Origin: Doryteuthis pealeii
Taxonomy: Eukaryota; Mollusca; Cephalopoda; Myopsida; Loliginidae
Direction of reading: 5' to 3'
Assembly: GCA_023376005.1 (NCBI GenBank)
Contig: CM042138.1
Span: 94,136,156 to 94,200,155, forward strand
Length of the DNA stretch: 64,000 bases
A program made the translations under genes and the position numbers. The notes below the pieces were generated by a model. The model made no database searches, had not been told where the DNA came from, and was given only the letters and a program-made list of their open reading frames with translations. This document shows positions 41,676 to 53,350 of the stretch, piece after piece. Positions within the stretch are counted from its first letter, which is position 1. The number at the start of each line of letters is the position of its first letter.

Positions 41676-41679
41676 TTTA

Positions 41680-42180
41680 TTGTGATATGTAAAATCACAA
41701 CGTTTCGGTCACTGTATGCTCGGTCTTTTCACATGTTTCCTGTGTGTCAGAAGATAGCAATGACACAACCTGGAAATCATTTTGAATAGTTTGTCTGTTG
41801 ATCAAACGAGGCGTCGAAAAACTTTTGACAATTAAGATGAGGACAACAGTCCGAAATAAGAAAATTATACACATTGAGCCTCATCTAAAAATTCAGACGA
41901 ATAAACTTTTCTTTTTTTTTTTTTCATTCAACATTATCGCGTTTCTATTCTGTTCTTGACGTCACTTTTCGTGAATAATTTTGATGTTTCGGACTGTTGT
42001 CCTCATCTTTATTGTGATATGTATAAACATAACGTTCAAGTGTTTCCTGTTTACCTTAGACTAAAGTCATCATCAGACGATAACTTTTTGTGTTCGAATC
42101 TTTTTTTTTTTTTTTTTCCTGGTAAACAATAAAGTACTGCACAGATAATAGTCGGTTAGACCGAAACGTGCCATATATAA
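41680..42180 (-). mobile_element. Penelope-like 3' fragments, mosaic
   Basis: Minus strand has AAAGACCGAGCATACAGTGA-type stem and CCGAAACGUUGUG near 41735-41695, two copies of an AGAUGAGGACAACAGUCC stem with GAAA (about 41865-41840 and 42005-41985), and UCUGAUGAUGACUUUAG near 42077. A plus stub GGTTAGACCGAAACG lies at 42152. Confidence 0.45.
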
Positions 42181-42253
42181 AATACAACATATGAATATTT
42201 TGTTTTCTTTTATTTACAAGTTCAATTCTTAAAGTTTTATTAGCGATATACTT

Positions 42254-42888
42254 TAGGTACCACCAATTTTCCCTGAAAAATTTACCCCCCCCCCCCCACA
42301 CACACACCATATTTAATACAATGAAACTTGCATAAAGGTTATTATTATCTTTAAAATGTTTGTCCATTCAAAAGAAGAAACATTAAAAAAAAACTCTTGA
42401 TGATTTTTTTTAATTCAGCTAACGGAAGGAATGAAAATTAATTAAACAATTAAACAATTTAACGTACCCAAAAACAAGTTATGACTTTTATAAAATATGA
42501 AAAAAATGAACCGACAAAAAATATTTTTACTTTTTTTTCTATAAAGATAAGAGTCTGAACAATTATATCAGAAGATTTTTATAAGTTTCAATGCGAGAGC
42601 TTTTTAGTAAAAGAACCATGGATACAGAATTCTGCTAAAAATTACTAATTTTGAAATTGACCCTGTTGTAAAAAAAAGACTGTTTTACTTATTTTTCAAG
42701 ATAACTGTGAGTAATTTTTCCCCAGTCGAAAATGTGATCTTTGAATTCACTGTTTTTTTTTCTTTGTAGCAACTCTTTATGCTCGTTATTTATTTTTGCG
42801 AGATTTTAAAAGAAAAAGTTTAAAATATTTACGTTTCTTCCTTTAATATGGCCTAAACTGATCACGTGACGTATTTTGGTGGTACCTA
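42254..42888. mobile_element. TIR element TAGGTACCACCAA
   Basis: Both ends carry the 13-bp inverted repeat TAGGTACCACCAA (42254-42266 and its reverse complement at 42876-42888). The interior is AT-rich without frame. Related copies: 49371-49948 (right part) and 53839-54193 (reverse orientation). Confidence 0.6.
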
Positions 42889-42934
42889 ATATACCTATTG
42901 ATTATCACTCTTCAACATGATCGCCATCTTTGTT

Positions 42935-43505
42935 GACTGCCCTTGTCGGCTAGAGCTGTTGAATACACCGACTGCCTCTCGTCAGTGGGGTAAAATGCTC
43001 CCAATGGGGCCACCAGTTGGTCGTGGGTGGCGACCCGCGATGCTACGGACTGAATCATGAGGGCTGAGCAGCCAATGACATGCAACACTTTACAGAGGCT
43101 AAACGGGCGATCGGGGAGGCCCTCTCCGATCAATCGGCTGGCCATATCAAGCACTAACACTTATATGAGTGTCCCAATCTTATTGCCCTTATGGCAAACC
43201 CCAACCCTTTTTGTCAGGGTCTTAGTGTCCTGGGTATGACATTAAACTGCATCAGATGGTGAAAAGTCCAATTCTGGAACGCTTGGAAAAGTGGTGTACC
43301 CCTTTATCGCCTTTACTCACAGGTCTCCTCTGACCCAGAGTGGTATTACCTGTTAGGGTCCCATCTATGGGTTAAATATATTTTTTTAAAAGAGCATTAA
43401 AAAGTGTTTTAAAAAATTAAGTTTAAAAAAACAAATTGAATACCCAATAAGAATGAATAAAACTAAATGTCTTCGTCATAAAATAACCCAACAAGGGTTG
43501 ACATG
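42935..43505 (-). repeat. Rep-1 copy, reverse
   Basis: TGCCCTTGTCGGCTAGAGCT through CAGCCAATGACATGCAACAC to CAACAAGGGTTGACATG. Duplicated at 49995-50513. Confidence 0.75.
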
Positions 43506-43564
43506 TGGGGGTGCTGCTTCCAGAATTTATTCAATACCGCATGCAGCAACCTTGTGTAGTTCTC

Positions 43565-43567
<3 letters not shown>
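43505..43567 (-). pseudogene. RTE-like LINE scrap
   Basis: Minus translation ENYTRLLHAVLNKFWKQHP matches the same LINE region elsewhere. Cut by (TA)n at 43567-43619. Confidence 0.6.
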
Positions 43568-43619
<52 letters not shown>

Positions 43620-43624
<5 letters not shown>

Positions 43625-44237
43625 GAGATTGTGTGTTTTTCTGTCTGGAACCAAAACTATATTACTACTGAAGTCACAATTCCCTTAATTATTTATATCA
43701 CATTCTCCACGATTTACTTTTTATTTAAACCTCAATTATTAATAAAATTGTTTTACATTATTAATACTGTTGACTATACCTACATACTAGCGACATATAA
43801 TTGAATTTACATACATACCAAAATAGCGGTTAACACTGCAAGCGGGAAGGCTAATTTGCATATCAATTTTAAAATTTTGATTTTAATAAATAAGTGCCAA
43901 GTATTATTGATTTCTATTTGTTTGGTTTTATTTTAATAAATATGAGCAAAAATCTCTTCAATAAATCTTAAAATAAATTCTTTAAAAAGAAGAAATAACT
44001 AATTTTATTATTTACTTCTTTTTCTAACTAAATAGTTAAATTACGAAAATTTAGCAATGAAAGATGGGAGTGATGGAAGAGTAAGTTTCAGTTGTTCTAT
44101 CTTTCCAGTATACGCCGCTTTGTTTCAAATCTTTTTATCTGCATTCTTATCTAGTTTCATTAACCTTTCTAATTTAATATAGTAATTTATCACATTAAAA
44201 CTTAAATACTTGCACCTGGAGAGTGCATATATTTGCT

Positions 44238-44243
<6 letters not shown>
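43620..44243. other. duplicated unassigned DNA
   Basis: Unique-looking AT-rich sequence present again at 50567-51180 with high identity; no gene. Confidence 0.5.
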
Positions 44244-44287
<44 letters not shown>

Positions 44288-44380
44288 GAAGGAAAGGACT
44301 TTAAATTTGCAGGATATAAGAATTTATTTCAACAGGAACAAGCTTAGATAGTAACAGCATCTTCAGAACCTATATAGCTA
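44244..44380. repeat. (TAA)n and weak hammerhead-like stub
   Basis: (TAA)n at 44244-44285. Minus strand at 44375-44320 has GUUCUGAAGAUGCUG and CUGUUGAAAUAAA, a possible decayed Penelope-type end. Confidence 0.5.
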
Positions 44381-44384
44381 TGTT

Positions 44385-44604
44385 TGGGGGTGTTTGTTGT
44401 GTAATGGTTATCGTCCTAGGAAATAGAAACGGCGAGATGTGTTTAAATCTTGAACGTGTCTACTCCCAACAGCTTTGGGTAAATACTAGGGTAGACTAGA
44501 CTCTTTAAACTTGGTATGGCAGCCAGTCTAGAAAGAAAACTCTAAATTCAAACCTGTTAAACTTAAAATGACCTTGTGCGCCATCTTGCTCGTACGAAGG
44601 GGTT

Positions 44605-44608
<4 letters not shown>
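44385..44608 (+). mobile_element. SINE-C copy
   Basis: Head GTTGTGTAATGGTTATCGTC with a degenerate B box GTTTAAATCTTGAAC; body AACTCTAAATTCAAACCTGT. Duplicated at 51340-51562. Confidence 0.75.

Positions 44609-44610
<2 letters not shown>

Positions 44611-44682
<72 letters not shown>
44611..44682. repeat. (TA)n(TG)n microsatellite
   Basis: Present here but only (TA)n in the paralogous position at 51563-51589. Confidence 0.9.
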
Positions 44683-44686
<4 letters not shown>

Positions 44687-44729
44687 AATTTTCAACTTTA
44701 GTAGTCAAAATTCCTAGCAAATAAGGCAA

Positions 44730-45120
44730 TTAGAGTAACCTCCCTTGACTTTCACTTTCAACTAAGCCGGTAGCTATTTTGAAAGACTCCGTGCGAAATA
44801 AACAAATCTTAGAAAGTTTTTTGAAAACAATACAACTGCATGCTTTAACACAAAAATATCATAAAATGTGTTTTTAATAACAATTAAGTTCATTTCAGAT
44901 AATTTATGCTAGGAATTTAGCCAACTGACTTTCACTTTGAAAGAAGACGATAGCCATTTTGAATGTGTCCATGCGAAATATACAAATCTTAGAATCGTTT
45001 CGAAAACAACACAACTGCATGCTTTAACCCAAAAATATCATAAAATGTGTTCCTAATAACAATTAAGTTCATTTCAGATAATGCGCACGCACAATTTTAT
45101 GCTAGGAATTTTAACAATTA
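44730..45120. repeat. ~180-bp tandem duplication
   Basis: The unit with CTGCATGCTTTAACACAAAA, AAAATATCATAAAATGTGT and AATTAAGTTCATTTCAGATA occurs twice with a period near 180 bp. The same pair is partly retained at 51640-51970. Confidence 0.75.
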
Positions 45121-45134
45121 AAGGTGAAAATTAC

Positions 45135-45213
<79 letters not shown>

Positions 45214-45214
<1 letters not shown>

Positions 45215-45534
45215 GAGGGTGAGTCAATAAGTAATGTTTGCCTCTCTTCGGCTCCATGAAAGAGAGTTTGAGACGCAAACAATATTCCAGTGACAAGGAA
45301 GTGAAATCTATAGTGAAGAAGTGACTCAAAGAACAGTCAACAGAATTTTATGGGGTAGGGATATATGTTCTCATTCGAAGGTGGGACAGTGCTATTGAGA
45401 AAAACGGTGACTATGTGGAGAAGTAGACATGTGACCCACAGAGGACCAGCTTCATTTTAATGCATGATAAATGTTCCTGAGTTGGTAATTATACCTGTCA
45501 TAAACAAAATGGCATTGCTTTTTGACTCACCCTC

Positions 45535-45535
<1 letters not shown>
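45214..45535. mobile_element. mariner-type non-autonomous element
   Basis: Ends CGAGGGTGAGTCAATAAGTA and TTTTTGACTCACCCTCG are inverted repeats flanked by TA inside a (TA)n tract. The interior keeps a relic of a transposase C-terminus reading IRRWDSAIEKNGDYVEK before a stop. Other copies are at 48674-48979 and 52020-52341. Confidence 0.8.
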
Positions 45536-45589
<54 letters not shown>

Positions 45590-45592
<3 letters not shown>

Positions 45593-46053
45593 AAATCGTC
45601 AGTGATATGGAAATCAGATTTCGCTGACAAAGCAAAAATTCTTCCAAGCCGTAGTTGTATCAGTGTTACTGTATGGCTGCACTACCTGGACTCTAACGAA
45701 GCGCCTGGAGAATAAGCTAGATGGGATTTGCACGAAAATGCTGTGTGTAATATTAAACAAGACGTGGAAACAACACCCCACGAGAAAACAGCTGTATGGT
45801 CACCTGCTCCATATCACACAAACCATCCGTGTGAGGCAAAGATGAACTCATAAGTGACGTTTTTCTGTGGAAACATTCACATGGGCACGCCAGAGTAGGT
45901 CACCCAGCAAAGACGTACATAGACCAACTCTGCACGGATACTGGATGCTGCGCAGAGGAACTCCCAGGGACAATGAATGATAGGAAAGGGGGCGAGAGAT
46001 TGTCATGGATATCCATGCTGCCAGCACGACAGGATGATGATGATGATGATGAT
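45590..46053 (+). pseudogene. RTE-like LINE C-terminus and 3' end
   Basis: Frames include VSVLLYGCTTWTLTKRLENK, WKQHPTRKQLYGHLLHITQT and further parts to MPARQDDDDD, ending in (GAT)n. This is the C-terminal region after the reverse transcriptase domain of an RTE-type LINE, with a short simple-repeat tail. A frameshift lies at about 45715 and a deletion at 45835. Confidence 0.7.
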
Positions 46054-46141
46054 GCTATATATATATATGTGTGTGTGTGGTGTGTGTGTGTGAAGAAAAT
46101 TTAGAAACAAACACAGGATGTTATAATGGATGGGAATTTAT

Positions 46142-46200
46142 AGTCGATACTCGAGCATTTCGATTTACAATGGAAACCTTCATCAGGACTTTTTATTTTA
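46142..46200 (-). ncRNA. hammerhead-like module (left arm)
   Basis: Minus strand: stem I AGUC/GACU, CUGAUGA, extra A, stem II GGUUU/AAAUC, GAAA, stem III UGCUCGAGUA and cleavage site UC. Confidence 0.55.
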
Positions 46201-46497
46201 TCCACATAAATCCTTGTATTCTCCTCATTTTCACAATGAGGAGAAAACAAGGATTTATGTGGATAAAAGATGAAGGATGTTTTGTATGCGATGAATTAGA
46301 AAGCCAATCACGTATGGCTTTTCGATTCACGTGCTCCTATCATTAAGTTTCGCTTTCGCACGCAAAAACACGTCCTCAACATTCAACTACAAACGCCACT
46401 CAACTAACGGTAACGAACCTTTATCCATACATTTTTCTAATTCATCGCATCCTTCATCTTTTATTCACATAAATCCTTGTTTTCTTCTCATTTTCAC

Positions 46498-46546
46498 AGT
46501 TCTGATGAAGGTTTCCATTGCAAACCGAAATGCTCGAGTATCGACT
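46498..46546 (+). ncRNA. hammerhead-like module (right arm)
   Basis: Plus strand: stem I AGUU/GACU, CUGAUGA, extra A, stem II GGUUU/AAACC, GAAA, stem III with palindrome CUCGAG and cleavage site UC. Confidence 0.58.
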
Positions 46547-46594
46547 ATAAATTCCCATCCATTATAACATCCCGTGTTTGTTTCTAAATTTTAT

Positions 46595-46632
<38 letters not shown>

Positions 46633-46639
46633 TTATATA

Positions 46640-46881
46640 TGTTTCTTTTTTATTATTGAGACTTAGTGACATGGGATAGGGATTGAAAAGTAGGATAGAT
46701 CAGAGTGAAAGGAGGTAAGAAGAAGGAGGTAAAAGGAAGAATGAATAAAAGAGTTGGGAAGGTTAATTAAGAATATCTTGATATCAGAAATAGGAAGATG
46801 TAAACGCCCAAAAATATGTACACCCCAATGAAAAGGTTTTATACTCTACATACTGTAAGTAATTTCAATAATGTATAAATA
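46640..46881. other. duplicated unassigned DNA
   Basis: Also present at 56467-56725 with few differences. No gene is seen. Confidence 0.5.
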
Positions 46882-47415
46882 CAGGGTGATTGAAAACTAA
46901 CTCCCTATTTTAAACCATTTATCATTTTTTTATATGCAGTTACATTTTTCTCAATACTTTAATGTATGTTCCTTAATATATGGCAATTAAATCCGTGTTA
47001 TTGTTAGTGGTGTTTGAGAGTGGCTGAATCACTATTTTTTCTGGAAGATGGATGGGTAGTATGGTCAGCATGAGTGGCCGGCTAGAAGCCCTGATATAAC
47101 ATCCTGCAACTTTTTTCTTTGGGGTTGGTTGAAGGAGCAAGTCTACTCTATGAAACCAACAACTTTGGAAGAACTTGAAGGACGAATACGAAAATTTATT
47201 TTCGCCATTCCACGAGAGTTCTTGCGATGATGACTTGATGTGATTCCTGAGCGGCTTGAGAAGCTGGAGGCGAATGCTGGTGCCCATATAGAATTTTAAA
47301 TAAAACTCCATATTATCTGTATTCTTCTCATATTCATTTTTTGTAAAAATACTAATTAAGAAATAAATTATAAGATTTTCAAAATAGGGAAGGGGGTTAC
47401 TTTACAATCACACTG
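46882..47415 (+). mobile_element. Tc1/mariner-type element with transposase relic
   Basis: Ends CAGGGTGATTGAAAACTAAC and the reverse complement CAGTGTGATTGTAAAGTAAC are flanked by TA. At 47086-47229 the frame reads SPDITSCNFFLWGWLKEQVY and then TTLEELEGRIRKFIFAIPRE. In this family the residue after C is the third catalytic acidic position; here it is N, so the enzyme would be dead. Internal deletion leaves only the C-terminal part. Confidence 0.75.
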
Positions 47416-47427
47416 TATAGATTAAAC

Positions 47428-48430
47428 GGTGCCATTATAGTATGTAGCCTACCTTTTTGATTCTGTTATAGTATGTGCCCTACCCGGTTTGAATGTGTCC
47501 TACGTCAGTAAGAGTATATTTACAGATATAAGTAGTAGGCAATTTATTGAAACTAATTAATTTTCGCATATATTCAATTTCAAGAAATGAAATTCAGTGA
47601 TAAGCTGTATATAGTAATTAAAAATAATTAAAAAAAAGAATTTATCCATAATTTACATGAATCATATATCTATTAAATTCTAAAATCCTGAAATAGGGTT
47701 AGGGTTAGGGTTAAGGTTAGGGTTAGGGTTAGAGTTAGCAGTTATTATTATAACCTTATAATATGCTTTTATGGTAGGCCACATACTATACGAGGGACAT
47801 GATTTCGTAGGTCACATTCAAAAGGTAGGCCACATACTATAAGAGAGACATGATTTCGTAGACCACATTCGAAAGGTAGGCCACATACTATAAAAAAGAC
47901 ATGATTTCGTTAGCCACATTCAATAGGTAGGGCCACATACTATAAGAAAGACATGATTTCGTAGGCCACATTCAAAAGGTAGGCCACATACTTTAAGAGA
48001 GACATGATTTAGTAGGCCACATACTATAAGAGAGACATGATCCGGTAGGCCTCATTCAAAAGGTAGGCCACATACTATAAGAGAGACAATATTCGTAGGC
48101 CTCATTCAAAGGTAGGCACATACTATAAAGAAGACATGATTTCGTAGGTCAAAAGGCCACATACTATAAAGAGAACATGACCGGATAGGCCACATTCAAA
48201 AGGTAGGCCACATACATAAAGAGACATGATTTCGTAAGGCCACATTCAAAAGGTAGGCCACATACTATAATAAGAGAGAGACATGATTTAGATAGGATAA
48301 GGCCATCATCTATAAAGACAGACATGATCCGGTAGGCCTCATTCAAAGGTAGGCCACATACCATTAAGGAGAGACATGATTTAGTAGGCCACATTCAAGA
48401 GGGGTAGGCCAAACATACTATAAGAGAGAT
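47428..48430. mobile_element. TIR element with telomere-like core and 51-bp minisatellite
   Basis: The left end CGGTGCCATTATAGTATGTA begins with inverted minisatellite sequence, then a unique AT-rich segment, TTAGGG-type repeats (47696-47738) and direct minisatellite units from 47770. The unit is 51 bp: GTAGGCCACATACTATAAGA, then GAGACATGATTTC, then GTAGGCCACATTCAAAAG. The matching right end is at 58216-58247 in the paralogous copy. This copy stops at 48430 without a right end. Confidence 0.65.
47696..47738. repeat. interstitial telomere-like (TTAGGG)n
   Basis: Six to seven TTAGGG or TTAAGG units inside the TIR element. It is duplicated at 57174-57214, so it is carried by the element and is not a chromosome end. 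Confidence 0.85.
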
Positions 48431-48439
48431 AATGTGGTC

Positions 48440-48600
48440 AGCGAATATAATCAAATCTTAGAATCGTTTGAAAAAACAAATGCATGCTTTAACCAAAAAT
48501 ATCATAAAATGTGTTCCTAATAACAATTAAGTTCATTTCAGATAAGCGCACGCACAATTTTTATGCTAGGAATTTTAACAATTAAAGGTGAAATTACTTA

Positions 48601-48673
<73 letters not shown>

Positions 48674-48989
48674 CGAGGGTGAGTCAATAGTAATGTTGGC
48701 TCTCTTCGGCTCCATGAAAAGAGTTTGAGACGCAAACAATATTCCAGTGACAAGGAAGTGAATCTATAGTGAGAAGTGACTCAAAACAGTCAACAGAATT
48801 TTATGGGTAGGGATATATGTTCTCATTCGAAGGTGGGACAGTGCTATTTGAGAAAAACGGTACATGTGGAGAAGATGACATGTGACCACAAGGACCAGCT
48901 TCATTTTAATGCATGATAAATGTTCCTGAGTTGGTAATTATACCTGTCATAAAAAATGCATTGCTTTTTGACTCACCCGTATATATATA

Positions 48990-49036
<47 letters not shown>

Positions 49037-49370
49037 AATCGTCAGTGATATGGAAATCAGATTTCGCTGACAAAGCAAAAATTCTCCAAGCCGTAGTTGT
49101 ATCAGTGTTACTGTATGGCTGCACTACCTGGACTTCAACGAAGCGCCTGGAGAATAAGCTAGATGGGATTTGCACGAAAATGCTGTGTGTAATATTAACA
49201 AGACGTGGAAACAACACCCCACGAGAAAACAGCTGTATGGTCACCTGCTCCATATCACACAACCATCGTGTGAGGCAAAGATGAACTCATAAGTGACGTT
49301 TTTCTGTGAAACATTCACATGGGCCGCCAAAAGTAGGTCACCCAGCAAAGACGTACATAGACCAACTCTG
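48440..49370 (+). other. indel-rich duplicate of 44985-45945
   Basis: The order is the same as in the first copy: (CT)n(TA)n, mariner element (48674-48979), (TA)n and RTE fragment (49035-49370). Differences are mostly single-base losses in runs rather than substitutions, and the array just before it (48100-48430) shows the same pattern. It may be poorly polished sequence or a mis-joined haplotype. Confidence 0.6.
48674..48979. mobile_element. mariner-type non-autonomous element, copy 2
   Basis: Ends CGAGGGTGAGTCAATAGTAA and TTTTTGACTCACCCG, shorter than 45214-45535 by scattered one-base losses. Confidence 0.75.
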
Positions 49371-49994
49371 TAACTTGCATAAAAGGCTATTATTATCTTT
49401 AAAATGTTGCCATTCAAAAGAAGAAACATTAAAAAAAAAACTCTTGATGATTTTTTAATTCAGCTAACGGAAGAATGAAAATTAATTAAACAATGTTTAC
49501 ATTTTTGCACCGTTAAATCAATTTAACGTACCCAAAAAACAAGTTATGACTTTATAAAATATGAAAAAAATGAACCGACAAAAAATATTTTACTTTTTTC
49601 TATAAAGATAAGAGTCTGAACAATTTATTCAGAAGATTTTTATAAGTTCAATGCGAGAGCTTTTTAGTAAAAGAACCATGGATACAGAATTCTGCTAAAA
49701 ATTACTAATTTTGAAATTGACCCTGTTTGTAAAAAAAAACGGACTGTTTTACTTATTTTTCAAGATAACTGTGAGTAATTTGTTCCCCAGTGCGAAAATG
49801 TGATCTTTGAATCACTGTTTTTTTTCTTTGTAGCAACTCTTTATGCTCGTTATTTATTTTTGCGAGATTTTAAAGAAAAAGTTTAAAATATTTACGTTTC
49901 TTCCTTTAATATGGCTAACTGATCACGTGACGTATTTGGTGGTACCTAATATACCTATTGATTATCACTCTTCAACATGATCGCCATCTTTGTT

Positions 49995-50510
49995 GACTGC
50001 CCTTGTCGGCTAGAGCTGTTGAATACACCGACTGCGTCTCGTCATTGGGGTAAAATGCTCCCAATGGGGCCACCAGTTGGTCGTGGGTGGTGACCCGCGA
50101 TGCTTACGACTGAATCATGAGGGCTGAGCAGCCAATGACAGACGCAACACTTTTAGAGGCCCTCTCCGATCAATCGGCTGGCCATATCAAGCACTAACAC
50201 TTATATGAGTGTCCCAATCTTATTGCCCTTATGGCAAACCCCAACCCTTTTTGTCAGGGTCTTAGTGTCCTGGGTATGACAGTAAACTGCATCAGGTGGT
50301 GAAAAGTCCAATTCTGGAACGCTCGGAAAAGTGGAGTACCCCTTTATCGCCATTAATCACAGGTCTCCTCTGACTCAGAATGGTAGTACCTGTTAGGGTC
50401 ACATCTATGGGTTAAATAGATTTTTTAAAAAGAGCATTAAAAAGTGTTTTAAAAAATTAAGTTTAAAAAAACAAATTGAATACCCAATAAGAATGAATAA
50501 AACTAAATGT

Positions 50511-50513
<3 letters not shown>
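49995..50513 (-). repeat. Rep-1 copy, duplicate of 42935-43505
   Basis: Same internal differences as the first copy, with extra short deletions (for example around 50145). Confidence 0.7.
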
Positions 50514-50553
<40 letters not shown>

Positions 50554-51175
50554 TATATATATATAAATGGAGATTGTGTGTTTTTCTGTCTGGAACCAAA
50601 CTATATACTACTGAAGTCACAATTCCCTTAATTATTTATATCACATTATCCACGATTTACTTTTTATTTAAACCTCAATTATTAATAAAATTGTTTACAT
50701 ATTAATACTGTTGACTATACCTACATACTAACGACATATAATTGAATTTATATACATACCAAAATAGCGGTTAACACTGCAAGCGGGAAGGCTAATTTGC
50801 ATATCAATTTTTAAATTTTGATTTTAATAAATAAGTGCCAAGTATTATTGATTTCTATTTATTTGGTTTATTTTAAAAATATGAGCAAAAATCTCTTCAA
50901 TAAATCTTAAAAGAAATTCTTTAAAAAGAAGAAATAACTAATTTATTCTTTACTTCTTTTTCTAACTAAATAGTTAAATTACGAAAATTTAGCAATGAAA
51001 GACGGGAGTGATGGAAGAGTAAGTTTCAGTTGTTCTATCTTTCCAGTATACGCCGCTTTGTTTCAAATCTTTTTATCTGCATTCTTATCTAGTTTCATTA
51101 ACCTTTCTAATTTAATATAGTATTTTATCACATTAAAACTTAAATACTTGCACCTGGAGAGTGCATATATTTGCT

Positions 51176-51243
<68 letters not shown>

Positions 51244-51339
51244 GAAGGAAAAGACTTTAAATTTGCATGATATAAGAATTTATTTCAACAGGAACAAGCT
51301 TAGATAGTAACAGCATCTTCAGAACTTATATAGCTATGT

Positions 51340-51557
51340 TTGGGGGTGTTTGTTGTGTAATGGTTATCGTCCTAGGAAATAGAAACGGCGAGATGTGTTC
51401 AAATCTTGAACGTGTCTACTCCCAACAGCTTTGGGTAAATACTAGGTAGACTAGACTCTTTAAACTTGTATGGCAGCCAGTCTAGAAGAAAACTCTAAAT
51501 TAAAACCTGTTAAACTTAAAATGACCTTGTACGCCATCTTGCTCGTACGAAGGGGTT

Positions 51558-51562
<5 letters not shown>
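51340..51562 (+). mobile_element. SINE-C copy, duplicate of 44385-44608
   Basis: Identical order of head and body; a few base differences only. Confidence 0.75.
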
Positions 51563-51589
<27 letters not shown>

Positions 51590-51983
51590 GGTAATTTTCA
51601 ACGTTAGTTGTCAAAATTCCTAGCAAATAAGGCAATTAGAGTGACTTCCCTTGACTTTCACTTTGAACTAAGCCGGTAGCTATTTTGAAAGACTCCGTGC
51701 GAAATAAACAAATCTTAGAAAACTTTTCGAAAACAATACAACTGCATGCTTTAACACAAAAATATCATAAAATGTGTTCTTAATAACAATTAAGTTCATT
51801 TCAGATGATTTTATGCTAGGAATTTTGCCAACTGACTTTCACTTTGAAACGAGACGATAGCCATTTTGAATGTGTCCGTGCGAAATATCATAAAATGTGT
51901 TCTTAATAACAATTAAGTTCATTTCAGATAATGCGCACGCACAATTTTATGCTAGGAATTTTAACAATTAAAGGTGAAAATTA

Positions 51984-52019
<36 letters not shown>

Positions 52020-52020
<1 letters not shown>

Positions 52021-52341
52021 GAGGGTGAGTCAAAAGGTAATGTTTGCCTCTCTTCGGCCCCATGAAAGAGGGTTTGAGACGCAAACAATATTCCAGTGAT
52101 GAGGAAGTGATACTGTAGTGAAGAAGTGGCTCAAAGAACAGTCAACAGTCAACAGAATTTTACAGGGATATATGCTCTCATTCGAAGGTGGGACAGTGCT
52201 ATTGAGAAAAACGGTGACTATGTGGAAAGTATGGATGTGATCCACAGAGGACCAGCTTCATTTTGATGTATGATACATGTTCCTGAGTTGGTAATTATAC
52301 CTGTCATAAACAAAATGCCATTACTTTTTGACTCACCCTCG
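52020..52341. mobile_element. mariner-type non-autonomous element, copy 3
   Basis: Ends CGAGGGTGAGTCAAAAGGTA and TTTTTGACTCACCCTCG. It differs from copy 1 by true substitutions and a small tandem duplication at 52140-52155, so it is an older paralogue than copy 2. Confidence 0.8.
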
Positions 52342-52832
52342 TAACAAATCGTCATTGATGTGGAAATCAGATTTCGCTGACAAAGCAAAAATTCTTCCAA
52401 GCCGTAGTTGTATAAGAGTTACTGTACGGCTGCACTACCTGGACTCTAGCGAGGCGCCTGGAGAATAAGCTGGATGGGACTTGCACGAAAATACTGCGTG
52501 CAATATTAAACAAGACGTGGAAACAACACCCCACGAGAAAACAGCTGTATGGCCACCTGCTCCATATCACACAAACCATCCGTGTGAGGCGAAAAAGACA
52601 CGCTGGGCACTGCTGGAGAAGCAAAGATGAACTCATAAGTGACATTTTTCTGTGGAAGCCATCACATGGGCACGCCAGAAAAGGTCACCCAGCAAAGACG
52701 TGCATAGACCAACTTTGCGCGGATACTGGATGCTGCGCAGAGGACCACCCAAGGGCAATGAATGATAGGAAGGATGGCGAGAGATTGTCATGGATATCCA
52801 TGCCAGCACGACAGGATGATGATGATGATGAT
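52342..52832 (+). pseudogene. RTE-like LINE C-terminus, best preserved copy
   Basis: Frames show RKRHAGHCWRSKDELISDIF, GHPAKTCIDQLCADTGCCAE and NDRKDGERLSWISMPARQ followed by (GAT)n. The region deleted at 45835 is present here. The start of the LINE sequence directly abuts the mariner end, without the (TA)n seen at 45536. Frameshifts at about 52410 and 52590. Confidence 0.72.
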
Positions 52833-52835
52833 ATG

Positions 52836-52890
<55 letters not shown>

Positions 52891-52975
52891 TGGAAGTAAG
52901 ATGAGGAAATTAATCCGGCAGTATATGAAGAAAATTTAGAAACAACACGGGATGTTATAATGGATGGGAATTTAT

Positions 52976-53024
52976 AGTCGATGTTCGAACATTTCGGTTT
53001 ACAATGGAAACCTTCATCAGGACT
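52976..53024 (-). ncRNA. hammerhead-like module (left arm)
   Basis: Minus strand: stem I AGUC/GACU, CUGAUGA, extra A, stem II GGUUU/AAACC, GAAA and cleavage site UC. Confidence 0.58.
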
Positions 53025-53301
53025 GTGAAAATGAGAAGAAAACAAGGATTTATGTGGATAAAAGATGAAGGGTGTTTTGTATGCGATGAATCAGAAAGCC
53101 AATCACGTATGGCTTTTCGATTCACGTGCTCCTATCATTAAGTTTCGCTTTCGCACGCAAAAACACGTCCTCAACATTCAACTACAAACGCCACTCAACT
53201 AACGGTAACGAACCTTTATCCATACATTTTTCTAATTCATCGCATACAAAACATCCTTCATCTTTTATCCACATAAATCCTTGTTTTCTCCTCATTTTCA
53301 C

Positions 53302-53350
53302 AGTCCTGATGAAGGTTTCCATTGCAAACCGAAATGTTCGAGTATCGACT
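53302..53350 (+). ncRNA. hammerhead-like module (right arm)
   Basis: Plus strand: stem I AGUC/GACU (perfect), CUGAUGA, extra A, stem II GGUUU/AAACC, GAAA, stem III UGUUCGAGUA and cleavage site UC. Confidence 0.6.

Larger units (their letters stand above)
46092..46594. mobile_element. inverted-repeat element with a hammerhead in each arm
   Basis: About 190-bp arms are inverted: AATTTAGAAACAAACAC at the left and GTGTTTGTTTCTAAATT at the right. Each arm carries one hammerhead-like module. The centre of about 130 bp is unique. A paralogous copy is at 52926-53398. It resembles a Penelope element with LTR-like ends in opposite orientation, without coding sequence. Confidence 0.7.
49371..51590. other. 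segmental duplicate of 42329-44640
   Basis: It contains, in order, the right part of the TIR element (to 49948), Rep-1 in reverse (49995-50513), (TA)n, unassigned DNA, (TAA)n (51181-51240) and SINE-C. The RTE scrap at 43505 is missing, and the Rep-1 copy joins (TA)n directly. Confidence 0.75.

Noticed and set aside
47696..47738. Chromosome end suggested by (TTAGGG)n
   Set aside because: Only a few degenerate units, embedded in a transposon-like element and duplicated with it.
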